A stretch of 37,085 nucleotides of DNA from an uncultured Acidimicrobiaceae bacterium (GTDB lineage: Bacteria > Actinomycetota > Acidimicrobiia > Acidimicrobiales > RAAP-2). Location of the stretch: positions 1 through 37,085 of the forward strand of contig CAITPI010000104.1 of NCBI GenBank assembly GCA_903894295.1, in the 5' to 3' direction. How positions within the stretch are numbered: the stretch's first letter is position 1; each line of letters starts with the position of its first letter. Of the stretch, positions 8,107 through 16,698 are shown one piece after another. The position numbers and the translations under genes were made by a program. Below the pieces are notes generated by a model. It was not told the origin of the DNA. It saw only the letters and a list, made by a program, of their open reading frames with translations, and ran no database searches.

Positions 8107-9405
8107 GTGGCCCGGGTCTTCCTCGACTTCTCCCCCATCCGCAAGCACCGCGACTTCCGCCGCCTGTGGACCGGACAGGTCGTCTCGGGCATCGGTTCAC
8201 AGCTCACGCTCGTGGCCGTCAGCTATCAGGCCTACCACCTCTCCCACTCGACCCTGATCGTCGGCCTGATCGGTCTCACCCAGTTGATCCCCCTCCTGGC
8301 CGGATCCCTGTGGGGAGGAACCCTCGCTGACGCCTGGGACCGGAAGAAGGTCCTCTTGCTGGCCCAGTGCGCCATGGCCACGGCCATCGTCGGCCTCGCC
8401 GTGAACGCCGGCCTCTCCCGGCCGGCGGTGTGGCCCCTGTTTGCCTGCACCGCCTTGACCGCCGGATTCCAGGGGATCGAATGGCCGGCCCGACGGGCCG
8501 CGTTGCCCATGCTGGTCGGTGACGACGTCGACGAGGCAGTCGCTTTGCAGACCTCGGTGTTGCAACTGGCCCTCGTGGCCGGTCCCGCCCTGGCTGGCGT
8601 GCTCATCACCACGATCGGTCTCACGGCCGTCTACTCCATCGATGTCGCCACCTACGCCGTGGCCATCACGGCAGTGGCCCTCCTGCCCCACCTCCGACCG
8701 ACCGGCGGCGGAACACCGATGGGCCTGCGGTCCATGGCCGAAGGATTCACCCACCTGCGGCGGGAAAAACTGCTCGCGGCGAGCTACTACATCGACCTCA
8801 ACGCCATGATCTTCGGCATGCCCCGGGCGGTCTTTCCGGCCATCGCCACCAGCCTCTATGGAGGAGGCGCCGGGGTGGTCGGCCTCCTCTATGCGGCTCC
8901 GGGCGCCGGTGCCCTGTTGGGCTCGTTCGTCACCGGTTGGTGCTCCCGGGTCCGTCACCAGGGACGGGCCATCGCCCTCTGCGTCGTTGTCTGGGGCGGC
9001 ACCATCGCCCTGTTCGGCATCGTCCCGGTCCTCTGGATCGGGCTCGGCCTGCTGGGCCTGGCCGGTGCCGCCGACGTGGTCAGCGCCGTCCTGCGCCAGA
9101 ACGTCCAGTCGCGGTGCGTTCCCGACCATCTCCAGGGCCGGCTGTCGGGCACCTTTTTCGCCGTGGTGGCCGGGGGCCCACGTCTCGGCGATGCCGAAAC
9201 CGGTCTGGCCGCCGCCATCGGGGGGCCCGAGTTTGCCGTGTGGTCCGGCGGTCTGGCCTGCATCGTCGGCGTCGGGGTGCTGCTCTGGCGGGTACCCCAA
9301 CTCTGGGCCGACAGTGGTGGGGGCTCCACGGCCCTGTCCGAAGCCGACCGGGAACGGGCCGTCGGAGAGGCCACGTCCGAACTCGGCGAAGGCGAGCCAC
9401 TGTGA
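8107..9405 (+). CDS. MFS transporter (EntS-like MFS_3 group)
   Basis: About 432 residues with 12 predicted membrane helices. The start region RKHRDFRRLWTGQVVSGIGS and the loop 2-3 motif GGTLADAWDRKKVLL are typical of the MFS_3 group that includes the enterobactin exporter. It is probably a drug or metabolite exporter. I place the start at GTG 8107 (leaderless). TTG 8056 would add 17 unlike residues. Confidence 0.85.
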   Translation: MARVFLDFSPIRKHRDFRRLWTGQVVSGIGSQLTLVAVSYQAYHLSHSTLIVGLIGLTQLIPLLAGSLWGGTLADAWDRKKVLLLAQCAMATAIVGLAVNAGLSRPAVWPLFACTALTAGFQGIEWPARRAALPMLVGDDVDEAVALQTSVLQLALVAGPALAGVLITTIGLTAVYSIDVATYAVAITAVALLPHLRPTGGGTPMGLRSMAEGFTHLRREKLLAASYYIDLNAMIFGMPRAVFPAIATSLYGGGAGVVGLLYAAPGAGALLGSFVTGWCSRVRHQGRAIALCVVVWGGTIALFGIVPVLWIGLGLLGLAGAADVVSAVLRQNVQSRCVPDHLQGRLSGTFFAVVAGGPRLGDAETGLAAAIGGPEFAVWSGGLACIVGVGVLLWRVPQLWADSGGGSTALSEADRERAVGEATSELGEGEPL

Positions 9406-9412
9406 GGGTGCG

Positions 9413-9610
9413 GTGAAACACCTCCGTCTCGTCCTGCTGCTGGTCGGCCTGGCCTCGATCGTGGCCGGGATCTTCCTCGGCCTGTACTTCGCCCGACACG
9501 GACCCGGCCCCAAGGGTTCCGGGGCCACGGGCGCGAACCCTCCCGTCGTTCTCCTGGTCTCGGCCCCGGCTCAGGCCCACCCTTCCGGGGCCCACCCGGA
9601 CAACGGGTGA
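9413..9610 (+). CDS. Small single-span membrane protein
   Basis: 65 residues from GTG, starting 7 nt after the MFS stop with GAGGGTG as a likely ribosome site. A hydrophobic helix covers residues about 4-25 (LRLVLLLVGLASIVAGIFLG), followed by a Gly/Pro-rich tail. It is probably translated with the MFS gene. Function unknown. Its stop (9610) faces the stop of the HdeD-like gene (9612). Confidence 0.6.
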   Translation: MKHLRLVLLLVGLASIVAGIFLGLYFARHGPGPKGSGATGANPPVVLLVSAPAQAHPSGAHPDNG

Positions 9611-9611
9611 C

Positions 9612-10193
9612 TCAGCGGGCGGACTTCAGCCGGCGCAGCTGGAATGACAGGCCGATCATCAACAAGCTGTAGATGATGAGCCAGATGCCCATGATCACGC
9701 CCAGCACCGACAGGGTGACGTGCGGCCACACCAGGGTCAGGATGCCGGCGGCCAAGGCCAGAAGGCCCATCACCATGCGGTAGCCCCGGGCCGGGACGTC
9801 AGGGTCGCCGGCGGCATGGGCGAACTCGAGGACGCCTGCGACCACCCAGAAGAGGCCGATCAGGAAGACGACCGTCGTGACCGACTGATCGGTGCGATGG
9901 AAGAAGAACACCCCAAGGATGATCGACACCAACCCGAGCAGGGCCAGCAGCCACCGCACGCCGGCCGTGTCACGCTTGTCGGCAATAGCGGCCACCATCC
10001 GGAACAGCCCCGAGATGAAGAGCCAGATCCCGAGCACGATGGCCAGGAAGTAGATGGTGTCCCGGGGGTGCGAGACCACCAGGATGCCAGCGACCAGAGT
10101 GGCGATACCGAAGGCAAAGACCCACCCCCACGACCGGCCCAACACGTCGAGGACTTCGCCCTCGCCAACCACGGTTGCTTCACCCTGTGCCAT
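9612..10193 (-). CDS. HdeD family (DUF308) membrane protein
   Basis: 193 residues with six membrane helices in three pairs, as in HdeD/DUF308. Repeated motifs such as VLGIWLFISGLFRM and VMGIWLIIYSLLMIG are seen. E. coli HdeD is linked to acid resistance; the role in actinobacteria is unknown. Start ATG 10193 has AAGGAG 6 nt upstream. TAGCGT (reverse strand, 10231-10236) is a likely -10. A longer upstream frame is not used. Confidence 0.85.
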   Translation of the reverse strand: MAQGEATVVGEGEVLDVLGRSWGWVFAFGIATLVAGILVVSHPRDTIYFLAIVLGIWLFISGLFRMVAAIADKRDTAGVRWLLALLGLVSIILGVFFFHRTDQSVTTVVFLIGLFWVVAGVLEFAHAAGDPDVPARGYRMVMGLLALAAGILTLVWPHVTLSVLGVIMGIWLIIYSLLMIGLSFQLRRLKSAR

Positions 10194-10293
10194 CGGATCT
10201 CCTTCACGTTTCACCGTTGCGGACGCCAAAACGCTAGGCCCGACGGGATCCTCCCGGGTGGATCCACCGGCGGGACAGGACGCCCGCGGGGGC

Positions 10294-11199
10294 TCAGGAC
10301 GCCAATGCGCCGGGAACTGCCGCGTCGACCAGCGCTGCGCTGACCTCCCACAGCCGTCGGGCCGCTTCGGCGTCACGGGCGTGACCAGACGGTGTCTTCG
10401 GACGGCACTTGGCGAAATACCGACCCGAGACGCCCTCGACGTCGGAGGACGAGGCCAGGTAGACCGACGTGGCGGCACCCTTTTCCGGGGTCAGGCTGAA
10501 GGGCGCCCAGAGTTTGATCCCCAGGGCAAACAGGCCCGACGTATCCCCGTCGCGCCCGTAACCGGTGGCCACCGAGCCCGGATGCAGCGAGTTGGCGGTG
10601 ACGCCGGTGCCGTCCAACCGTCGGGCCAACTCGTCCGTGAAGAGGATGTTGGCCAGTTTGGAACGTCCGTAGGTCTCCATCGCCCCGTAGGACTTCTCGG
10701 CCATCAGGTCGTCAAAGGCCATGCCCTTGCGGGCAAAGTTGTGGGCCGTCGACGCCACGTTCACGATGCGGGATGGCGCCGATTCTTCCAGCCGGCCCAA
10801 CAACAGGTTGGTGAGCAGGAACGGCCCAAGATGGTTGATGGCAAAGGTCGCCTCGTAGCCATCGACGGTCTCGGTCCTCTCGGACAGCACCAAACCGGCG
10901 TTGTTGATCAGGACGTCGATCCGCGGGCAACGCTCCAGGAGCTCCACCGCCCCGGCCTGCACCGACCGGAGGTCGGCCAGGTCGAAGAGGCACAACTCGA
11001 CCGTGTTGGAGCCACTCGCCTTCTTGATGTCCGAGACCGCGCTGGCACCACGGTGGGCGTCCCGGGCGGTGATGACAACCCGGGCGCCGGCCCGGGCCAG
11101 TGCCAGCCCCGTGGCCTTCCCGATCCCGGAGTTTCCCCCGGTGATGACGACGGTCTTCCCGCTCATCCGCTCGGCATGGACTCCGCCGCTCCGGTTCAC
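10294..11199 (-). CDS. SDR family oxidoreductase (retinol dehydrogenase-like)
   Basis: 301 residues. TGGNSGIG at 20-27, NNAG at 99-102, catalytic Ser150, Tyr177 and Lys181 (YGRSK). The shape resembles the retinol dehydrogenase/WW-oxidoreductase-like SDR group. The substrate is unknown. The GTG at 11199 overlaps the stop of the iron permease gene as GTGA, suggesting coupled translation. ATG 11166 (Met12) is an alternative start. Lying downstream of the permease, it may be iron-regulated too. Confidence 0.85.
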   Translation of the reverse strand: MNRSGGVHAERMSGKTVVITGGNSGIGKATGLALARAGARVVITARDAHRGASAVSDIKKASGSNTVELCLFDLADLRSVQAGAVELLERCPRIDVLINNAGLVLSERTETVDGYEATFAINHLGPFLLTNLLLGRLEESAPSRIVNVASTAHNFARKGMAFDDLMAEKSYGAMETYGRSKLANILFTDELARRLDGTGVTANSLHPGSVATGYGRDGDTSGLFALGIKLWAPFSLTPEKGAATSVYLASSSDVEGVSGRYFAKCRPKTPSGHARDAEAARRLWEVSAALVDAAVPGALAS

Positions 11200-12158
11200 G
11201 AGGCGACCCCGGTGGGCGTGGCGACCGGGTCCGGAAGGGATACCGGACCCGTCGCGGCTTCCTCCGGGCCTCCTCCGACCGCCACCGCCTGGTGGTCCGG
11301 CGAGCCCGAGGACGGGAGCCGAACGGGCCGGTTCCGGCGGCCGAGCACGATGAAACAGCCGATGGAGACCACCACGTAGGCCACCCAGACGACCACCTGG
11401 AGCACCGTGGGCTGTTCGGCGTAGCCCAACAGATTGTGGAAGACGTCACCCACCGAACTCGACTCGGACATGAACCCGCTCGAGTTCCAGAGCGCATGGG
11501 TGCCAAACGGCAGCCAGCCCAACTGCTGCATGTTCTGCACCGCATCGGCCAACAGGCCGGCAGCGAAGAGCATCAGGATGACTCCCACGATCCGGAAGAA
11601 CTTGCCCAGATTGAGACGGCGGCCCATCTTGAAGATGGCAAACGCGATGGCGACGGCGACGGCCAGGCCCAGGACGGCGCCGAGAAGGACCCCCGAGCCA
11701 TGAACCGGCGTACCGGCCTGGTTGCTCGAGGCAAAGATGATGGCGAGGGTGAAGACCATGGTCTCGAGGCCCTCGCGCCCGACGGCCTGGAAGGAGAGGA
11801 CACCGAGACCCCATCGGGTTCGACCGTTGAGCGCCGCGTCCGACCGCCGACGGAGTTCCGCACTCATGGTGCGGCTGTGGGCCTGCATCCAGTAGGTCAT
11901 GAAGGTCAGGAAGACCGCAGCCAGCAGGTAGGTGACCGTCTCGAAGACGGTCTGAACGGTGGATCCTTCGTACCGCTGGATCAGGTAGTAGGCGGCAAAG
12001 CCTCCACCCAGAACGAGCACCGTCGCCACCAGAACACCCAGATAGACGTCCCGGAAATGCTTCCGTTGCTGGATCTGGTCCAGATAGGCCAGAAGGATGG
12101 CCACGATCATCGACGCCTCGAGGCCTTCCCGCAGGAAGATCACAAAGGTGGGAATCAT
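11196..12158 (-). CDS. efeU: FTR1-family high-affinity iron permease (EfeU-like)
   Basis: 320 residues, seven predicted membrane helices. Two REGLE iron-binding motifs lie at 10-14 and 128-132, the pattern of EfeU/Ftr1 permeases. It should move ferric iron across the cytoplasmic membrane after oxidation of Fe(II). The usual partners EfeO and EfeB are not in the window. I chose ATG 12158 because the conserved N-terminus (MIPTFVIFLREGLEA) starts there; the longer frame adds 21 unlike residues. Two iron-box-like sequences lie 65-115 bp upstream. Confidence 0.9.
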   Translation of the reverse strand: MIPTFVIFLREGLEASMIVAILLAYLDQIQQRKHFRDVYLGVLVATVLVLGGGFAAYYLIQRYEGSTVQTVFETVTYLLAAVFLTFMTYWMQAHSRTMSAELRRRSDAALNGRTRWGLGVLSFQAVGREGLETMVFTLAIIFASSNQAGTPVHGSGVLLGAVLGLAVAVAIAFAIFKMGRRLNLGKFFRIVGVILMLFAAGLLADAVQNMQQLGWLPFGTHALWNSSGFMSESSSVGDVFHNLLGYAEQPTVLQVVVWVAYVVVSIGCFIVLGRRNRPVRLPSSGSPDHQAVAVGGGPEEAATGPVSLPDPVATPTGVAS

Positions 12159-12222
12159 GCCGTCAGCCCGTTCTTGCGGCCGGCCCGGGAGGACGCGGTA
12201 GCCCGGACGGGTCGGAAACAAC

Positions 12223-12241
12223 GCAGGTAAGGCTTCCCTAA
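12223..12241. promoter_or_regulatory. DtxR/IdeR-type iron box
   Basis: GCAGGTAAGGCTTCCCTAA matches the 19-bp DtxR/IdeR consensus TWAGGTTAGSCTAACCTWA at 14 positions by eye. It lies 65 bp upstream of the FTR1 start, where Fe(II)-bound repressor would block transcription. Confidence 0.6.
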
Positions 12242-12249
12242 CTTCTGCA

Positions 12250-12273
12250 CGTTCTTAGGTTTACCTAAGAACG
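12250..12273. promoter_or_regulatory. Perfect 24-bp palindrome with TTAGGT/ACCTAA halves
   Basis: CGTTCTTAGGT and ACCTAAGAACG are perfect 11-bp arms around TT. The half-sites look like iron-box halves, but the spacing differs from the 19-bp DtxR box. It lies between the thioesterase stop (12282) and the FTR1 start. There is no T-run on either strand, so an operator is more likely than a terminator. Confidence 0.65.
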
Positions 12274-12281
12274 ACGGTTTG

Positions 12282-13157
12282 TCAAGATCCCGGATGGAGG
12301 TCGAGCACGACGACCGAAGCCAGGGCGACCAGACGGCCGTCGGCCCCAACGTCATGCATCGGCACCCGGACCAGGGTACGACCCCGTCGGGATCCGATCA
12401 CCTCGGCCCGGGCCTCGATCGGCCCTACCCGTGATGGCCGGAGATAGTGCAGGACCGTGTCGCTGGCGGCGAGTTGCTCCTCACGGCGACCGGTGGCCGC
12501 CGCCGCCGCCCGGCAGGCCCCAACGTCGCTCAGCATGGCGATCCCGCCCCCATGGAGGATGCCCCAGGGATTCCGCAACCGGTCGTCAAGCCTCAGACGG
12601 GTGAGGGGACCCCGTGACGGTTCGATGGCAAAGAACGTTTCGGGGGCTGGAGGGTCGTCCCGGGCCGGCGCCATCGGAACGACCAGTGGACGGGAAAAGC
12701 CCAGCTCCATGTCGCCGGCGTCCAGAATGGCAAACGTTGCCGTCACCGTGGCCACCCGTTGTTGGCTCGCCCCTTCGTCGACGACCTCGAGCGAGGTCAC
12801 CACCGACGTTCGGCCCCGTCGCAACACCCGGGAGTCGATCCGGAGTGGACCGACGTGTTCGAGCTCCGAGATGGTGGCCATCATCGAGCTGGTGACGATC
12901 CACTGCGGCAGCACGGCGAACCCGGCAGTCAGGCCACCCAGCGAGTCGACGTTCGTGAGCAGGCTGCCGATTCGGAGGCCACCGCCGGAACTTCGCTGGT
13001 GGTCTTCCACCGGACAACGACCCACCATCGTCGGATATCCGTCGGCCGATGTGGCCGGCACTTCATGGCGGGCCATCCGGAAGTAGTCACTGACGTAACG
13101 ACGGGGATCGATGCCGATGTCCGGATCTTCGAAGAACTCCTCGGGTGACTCCGTCAT
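12282..13157 (-). CDS. PaaI-like thioesterase, double hotdog
   Basis: 291 residues with two hotdog-fold halves. The C-terminal half carries NPWGILHGGGIAMLSDVGA (about 211-229), the catalytic-type PaaI motif with N, HGG and D. The N-terminal half has the weaker GGLRIGSLLTNVDSLGG. It probably hydrolyses an acyl-CoA. The ATG overlaps the upstream gene's stop as ATGA, so both are translated together and may form one complex. Confidence 0.78.
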   Translation of the reverse strand: MTESPEEFFEDPDIGIDPRRYVSDYFRMARHEVPATSADGYPTMVGRCPVEDHQRSSGGGLRIGSLLTNVDSLGGLTAGFAVLPQWIVTSSMMATISELEHVGPLRIDSRVLRRGRTSVVTSLEVVDEGASQQRVATVTATFAILDAGDMELGFSRPLVVPMAPARDDPPAPETFFAIEPSRGPLTRLRLDDRLRNPWGILHGGGIAMLSDVGACRAAAAATGRREEQLAASDTVLHYLRPSRVGPIEARAEVIGSRRGRTLVRVPMHDVGADGRLVALASVVVLDLHPGS

Positions 13158-14059
13158 GACACCTCCCCGTCGGGCACCGCAACCACGCCGACGTGGGCCA
13201 CCGAGACCAGGCGGCCTTCACTGCCATCGTCAACCACTTCCACCACCGCTTCGCCCCGACCACCTTGGACCCCCACCCCGCCGGGATCACCCAGCAGCAC
13301 GTTGGTCCGGGTGGCGGCCGGTCCGACCCGGGCCAGGGCCAGATACGCGATCTGGAGGTCCACGACGGCCAGTCGGGTCGGATCCGCTCCGTCGTGGCTG
13401 GCGACGGCCTGAATGCCGGCCTCTTCGGCCATGAGGGCGATGATGCCCCCCTGCAGGGCCCCAATCGAGTTGTGGACGTACGGCACAATCGGCAGCGCCA
13501 CCCGTCCCGAGGGTGCATCTTCGACCCGCATTCCCACGGCCTCGGCCACCGGCTGGGCAAAACCGTCTCCGGCGATGGCGAAGGCGCTGGGCGTAGCCGA
13601 GGTGCCGGCGGAGTCCCTGATCGCCACCGGAGAGTCGGCCCGGGCCGGCAGGACCGAGAAGGTCATGGTGGCGAATCCGACCGGACTCCGGTGGCCGGCC
13701 CGATCGGCGGGATGGGCGGGATCGATGTTGTCGATACGGGCTTCCATGACGAGGGTGGTCCGACCCCGGCGGACCACTCCCCCGGTGGCTTCCACCACCG
13801 GACCAACCGCCGGAGCCACGACCTGGAGGGCCAGATCGGCCGTCGCCATCCAGTCAGGGGCCAGCACCCGGGCGCCCAGAATGCCTCCAACCACGTCGAC
13901 CACGGTGGCCAGCATGCCGGCCCGCATTCCACGATCGGCCCCAAGAACTTCCGGCGATGGCGTCGTTCTCACCTTGACCACGAGATCGTCGGAGATTTCG
14001 GCATCGAGACCGAGGTCGGCCAGAAAGTGGAGGGCCTGGGGGTAATCACTCCTTGCCAC
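13154..14059 (-). CDS. Second double-hotdog thioesterase-like protein
   Basis: 301 residues from GTG 14059 with CAGGAG 6 nt upstream; longer in-frame sequence upstream is not conserved-looking. The N-terminal half has GADRGMRAGMLATVVDVVGG. The C-terminal half has SIGALQGGIIALMAEEAG, where the usual LHGG is LQGG and Asp is Glu. It therefore looks like a partly inactive or altered paralogue of the next gene, with which it overlaps by 4 bp. The two may act as a heteromer. Confidence 0.72.
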   Translation of the reverse strand: MARSDYPQALHFLADLGLDAEISDDLVVKVRTTPSPEVLGADRGMRAGMLATVVDVVGGILGARVLAPDWMATADLALQVVAPAVGPVVEATGGVVRRGRTTLVMEARIDNIDPAHPADRAGHRSPVGFATMTFSVLPARADSPVAIRDSAGTSATPSAFAIAGDGFAQPVAEAVGMRVEDAPSGRVALPIVPYVHNSIGALQGGIIALMAEEAGIQAVASHDGADPTRLAVVDLQIAYLALARVGPAATRTNVLLGDPGGVGVQGGRGEAVVEVVDDGSEGRLVSVAHVGVVAVPDGEVS

Positions 14060-14261
14060 TGGGGACTCCTGGCTGCTCGGATGAAACGAATGGTCCCAGG
14101 GACCAGGTCCGCTCCGACCCTGGACGTAGCAAGGTATCGGTCGGGACCCCAAGTCTAGCGAGTACGACCCGCCACCAAGATCCCCCAACCCTCCGTTCCG
14201 GGACGGCCCGGGCCGGGCACGATCCTTCCGCGTCATCTGCCACCACGACATCTCCCGCCAC

Positions 14262-14301
14262 GACGAACGACGGGCCCGCATCGGCGGACCCGTCGTTCGT
14301 C
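14262..14301. terminator. Strong hairpin, probable (bidirectional) terminator
   Basis: GACGAACGACGGG (14262-14274) pairs exactly with CCCGTCGTTCGTC (14289-14301), and an inner CCGC/GCGG stem closes an ATCG tetraloop. TTCATTTTC follows on the forward side only. It lies 110 bp past the stop of the zinc-motif gene (reverse strand) and is its likely terminator. Confidence 0.65.
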
Positions 14302-14334
14302 TTCATTTTCGCCTCTGGTCGGTCGGTGGCAGCA

Positions 14335-14352
14335 GCATCACCCGGGTGATGC
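14335..14352. repeat. Perfect 18-bp palindrome
   Basis: GCATCACCCGGGTGATGC is a perfect palindrome with no spacer, between the zinc-motif gene stop (14412) and the strong hairpin at 14262. Its core (ATCACCC...GGGTGAT) repeats the inverted repeat at 191-206. Function unknown. Confidence 0.6.
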
Positions 14353-14411
14353 CGGCCCGGCATGACCGCCGGCCAACAGCGATGTCGATGGAGGTTTCCG
14401 GTTGGTCCGTC

Positions 14412-14834
14412 TCAGGCGGCGGTGGACTTGCGGGCCGGTCGGGGCGAGGCGCCAGGGGCCGCATCCTTCTTGGTGGCACCGGCACCCTTGCGCTCGGCTT
14501 CCACCATGGCGCCATAGGCCGGGTGGTTGCGGCGGTCACCGGGGGGATACGGCGCCCTCGGGACGTTGTTGGCCAACACCCGCTCGAGTTCGCGGCGGGA
14601 AGCCGACGAGTTCCGGCGACGACCCCGCTGGCGGGTCGAGGTGTCGAAGGGGCGACCGGTGGACGCCGGGCTCTCGTGGAGGGCACACCACTCGGTGCTG
14701 TTGTACCGGGAGAGCTTGGCGCCACAATCGGTGTGGGCACAGAGGCGTCCGGTCGGGAAGGTTTCCGGCGGGGCATTGCCGGCCAGTCCGTCCGCCATGA
14801 AGGAGGAGTCTTCCGAGGTGCGACGTTCAACCAT
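14412..14834 (-). CDS. Small protein with a CX4C-LSRYN-CX2H zinc-finger-like motif
   Basis: 140 residues. The motif CAHTDCGAKLSRYN followed by CALH (about 32-53) resembles short zinc knuckles found at the start of several bacterial HTH or nucleic-acid-linked proteins. The C-terminal half is basic (RQRGRRR, ASRRELERVL, KKDAAPGASPRPARKS), which suits nucleic-acid binding. Function unknown. ATG 14834 is chosen with AAAGG 9 nt upstream; ATG 14876 is an alternative. The upstream region is unusually AT-rich. Confidence 0.65.
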   Translation of the reverse strand: MVERRTSEDSSFMADGLAGNAPPETFPTGRLCAHTDCGAKLSRYNSTEWCALHESPASTGRPFDTSTRQRGRRRNSSASRRELERVLANNVPRAPYPPGDRRNHPAYGAMVEAERKGAGATKKDAAPGASPRPARKSTAA

Positions 14835-15069
14835 GTTGCTGGGCCTTTCTTGCTGCCTTCGATCGGCGAGGATCACGAGGGGCTGGTTTCGATGTATTTC
14901 GTGATGTTTTGTTCATTTGGGGTGTCCCGCATGACTGACAAGTTCTTCGGCACGTGGCAGGAAAATCTGAACAAAAAGGTTGACAACTTCCCGAACGGCA
15001 CACCAAAGCCATCGCTTCGCAGCCCGTGGCGGGACCACTCCAGGAGGCGCTGGGGTCGGTGACCCTTGG
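14835..15069. other. AT-rich divergent intergenic region
   Basis: No gene is supported here. The segment 14895-14990 is much richer in A/T than its surroundings and contains a 9-bp inverted pair TTTTGTTCA / TGAACAAAA about 55 bp apart, and the inverted pair GACAAGTT / TTGACAACTT-like sequences. It must hold the promoter of the reverse zinc-motif gene. Confidence 0.4.
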
Positions 15070-15075
15070 TACGAT
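15070..15075 (+). promoter_or_regulatory. -10 box TACGAT of the GH13 gene
   Basis: TACGAT ends 6 nt before the GTG at 15082. It sets the start and suggests a leaderless mRNA. Confidence 0.55.
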
Positions 15076-15081
15076 CCGCCC

Positions 15082-16698
15082 GTGAACTCCCCGCCATGGT
15101 GGCAAGAAGCGGTCTTCTACCAGATCTACCCACGGTCGTTTGCCTCCTCCAACGCCAGCGGCGTCGGGAACCTGGAGGGCATCCGGGAGCACCTCGACGA
15201 CCTGGTCTGGCTGGGCGTCGATGCCCTTTGGATCTCCCCCTTCTACCGCTCCCCGATGGCCGACTTCGGCTACGACGTCAGCGACTACTGCGACGTTGAC
15301 CCGCTGTTTGGCGACCTCGCCGGCTTTGACGCCCTCCTCGACGAAGCGCACCAACGGGGCCTGCGGGTGATCATCGACTGGGTCCCGAACCACACCTCGA
15401 ACGAGCATCCGTGGTTCCTCGATGCCCGTAGCGGACCGGACGCCCGGCACCGGAACTTCTATGTCTGGCGGAACGGCAAGGGCGACAACACCGAACCTCC
15501 CAACAACTGGGTGTCGGCGTTCGACCCCGGTCAACCGGCGTGGAAGTTCGTGGCCGATGATCGTCTGGAGAACGGCGGCCAGTGGTATCTCCACCTGTTC
15601 GACCCGGCCCAACCCGATCTCAACTGGGATGAACCGGCGGTGGAACAGGCCCACCACGACATCCTGCGGTTCTGGCTGGACCGTGGCGTCGACGGCTTCC
15701 GGGCCGACGTCATCCACTGCATCGCCAAGGATCCTGCCCTGCCCGACGATCCGGTCGGGTCGGCCGGGATCCCGCACTGTGCCCTCAACGATGTGGAGGC
15801 CGTGCATCCACGCCTGCGGCGCTTGCGGTCGCTGCTGGACTCCTATCCGGGAGACCGGATGATGCTCGGCGAGGTGTACCTCTTCTCAACCGAAGCGGTG
15901 GCCACCTACTACGGAACCGGCGACGAACTGCACCTCGCCTTCAACTTCCCGCCGCTGTACGCCCCCTGGCGGGCCGACAAGTGGCGACAGGTCATCGAAG
16001 CGACGTCATCGGCCTTCGATCCCCGGGGAGCATGGCCCACCTGGGTGCTGTCCAACCACGACAACCCCCGTCACCGCCAACGCTACGACGACCAGGCCAG
16101 CCACCATGGCGAGGACGAAGCCACCCGGCACCGACGCAGCATGGCCCGGGCCCGGGCCGCCGCCGTGCTCTTGCTCACTCTGCGCGGTACGCCCTTCCTC
16201 TACCAGGGCGAGGAGTTGGGCCTGCTCGACGCCGTCATCGATTCGGGCCGCCGGGTCGACCCCGGGGGGCGCGACGGCTGCCGGCACCCGATCCCCTGGA
16301 CCGCCGGTGAAGACCACGGCTGGCCCGGGGAGCCGTGGCTTCCCCATGCCCCCGAAGCCGAACGGCAGAACGTCGAATCCCTGAAGGCCGACGAGGGGTC
16401 GATCCTCCACCTCTACCGCCGCCTGTTGGACCTCCGCCGGAGGTTTCCGGAACTCCGGCGAGGATCGTTCACACTGCTCGACAGCCCACCGGGAACCCTC
16501 TCCTTCCGGAGATCCCTTGACCACGAGAAGGCGGTCATCGACATCCGGATCAACTTCGGCGGTGAGCCGGTCGTTGTTCCCCTCGAGGCCGGAGCGCCCG
16601 AATGGATACTGCTCGCCAGTGGCTCCCAAGGGTCCGGAACCCGCTTCCCGGGCGTCCTCGGTCCGGATGAAGCGGTGCTACTCGGCGCCCTGGCCTAG
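15082..16698 (+). CDS. GH13 alpha-glucosidase (oligo-1,6-glucosidase / trehalose synthase-like)
   Basis: 538 residues. The N-terminus WWQEAVFYQIYPRSF is typical of the GH13 alpha-glucosidase/oligo-1,6-glucosidase group. The catalytic set is intact: nucleophile Asp209 (GFRADV), acid Glu264 (LGEVY) and Asp327 (SNHDNPRH). There is no signal peptide, so it acts in the cytoplasm on small alpha-glucosides such as maltose, isomaltose or trehalose. The start is GTG 15082 (leaderless); the longer frame upstream is not coding-like. The stop overlaps the end of the opposing small gene by 4 bp. Confidence 0.92.
   Translation: MNSPPWWQEAVFYQIYPRSFASSNASGVGNLEGIREHLDDLVWLGVDALWISPFYRSPMADFGYDVSDYCDVDPLFGDLAGFDALLDEAHQRGLRVIIDWVPNHTSNEHPWFLDARSGPDARHRNFYVWRNGKGDNTEPPNNWVSAFDPGQPAWKFVADDRLENGGQWYLHLFDPAQPDLNWDEPAVEQAHHDILRFWLDRGVDGFRADVIHCIAKDPALPDDPVGSAGIPHCALNDVEAVHPRLRRLRSLLDSYPGDRMMLGEVYLFSTEAVATYYGTGDELHLAFNFPPLYAPWRADKWRQVIEATSSAFDPRGAWPTWVLSNHDNPRHRQRYDDQASHHGEDEATRHRRSMARARAAAVLLLTLRGTPFLYQGEELGLLDAVIDSGRRVDPGGRDGCRHPIPWTAGEDHGWPGEPWLPHAPEAERQNVESLKADEGSILHLYRRLLDLRRRFPELRRGSFTLLDSPPGTLSFRRSLDHEKAVIDIRINFGGEPVVVPLEAGAPEWILLASGSQGSGTRFPGVLGPDEAVLLGALA

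Noticed and set aside
12250-12273. Palindrome read as a terminator of the thioesterase gene
   Set aside because: There is no T-run on either strand, and the TTAGGT/ACCTAA halves and nearby DtxR box fit an operator better.
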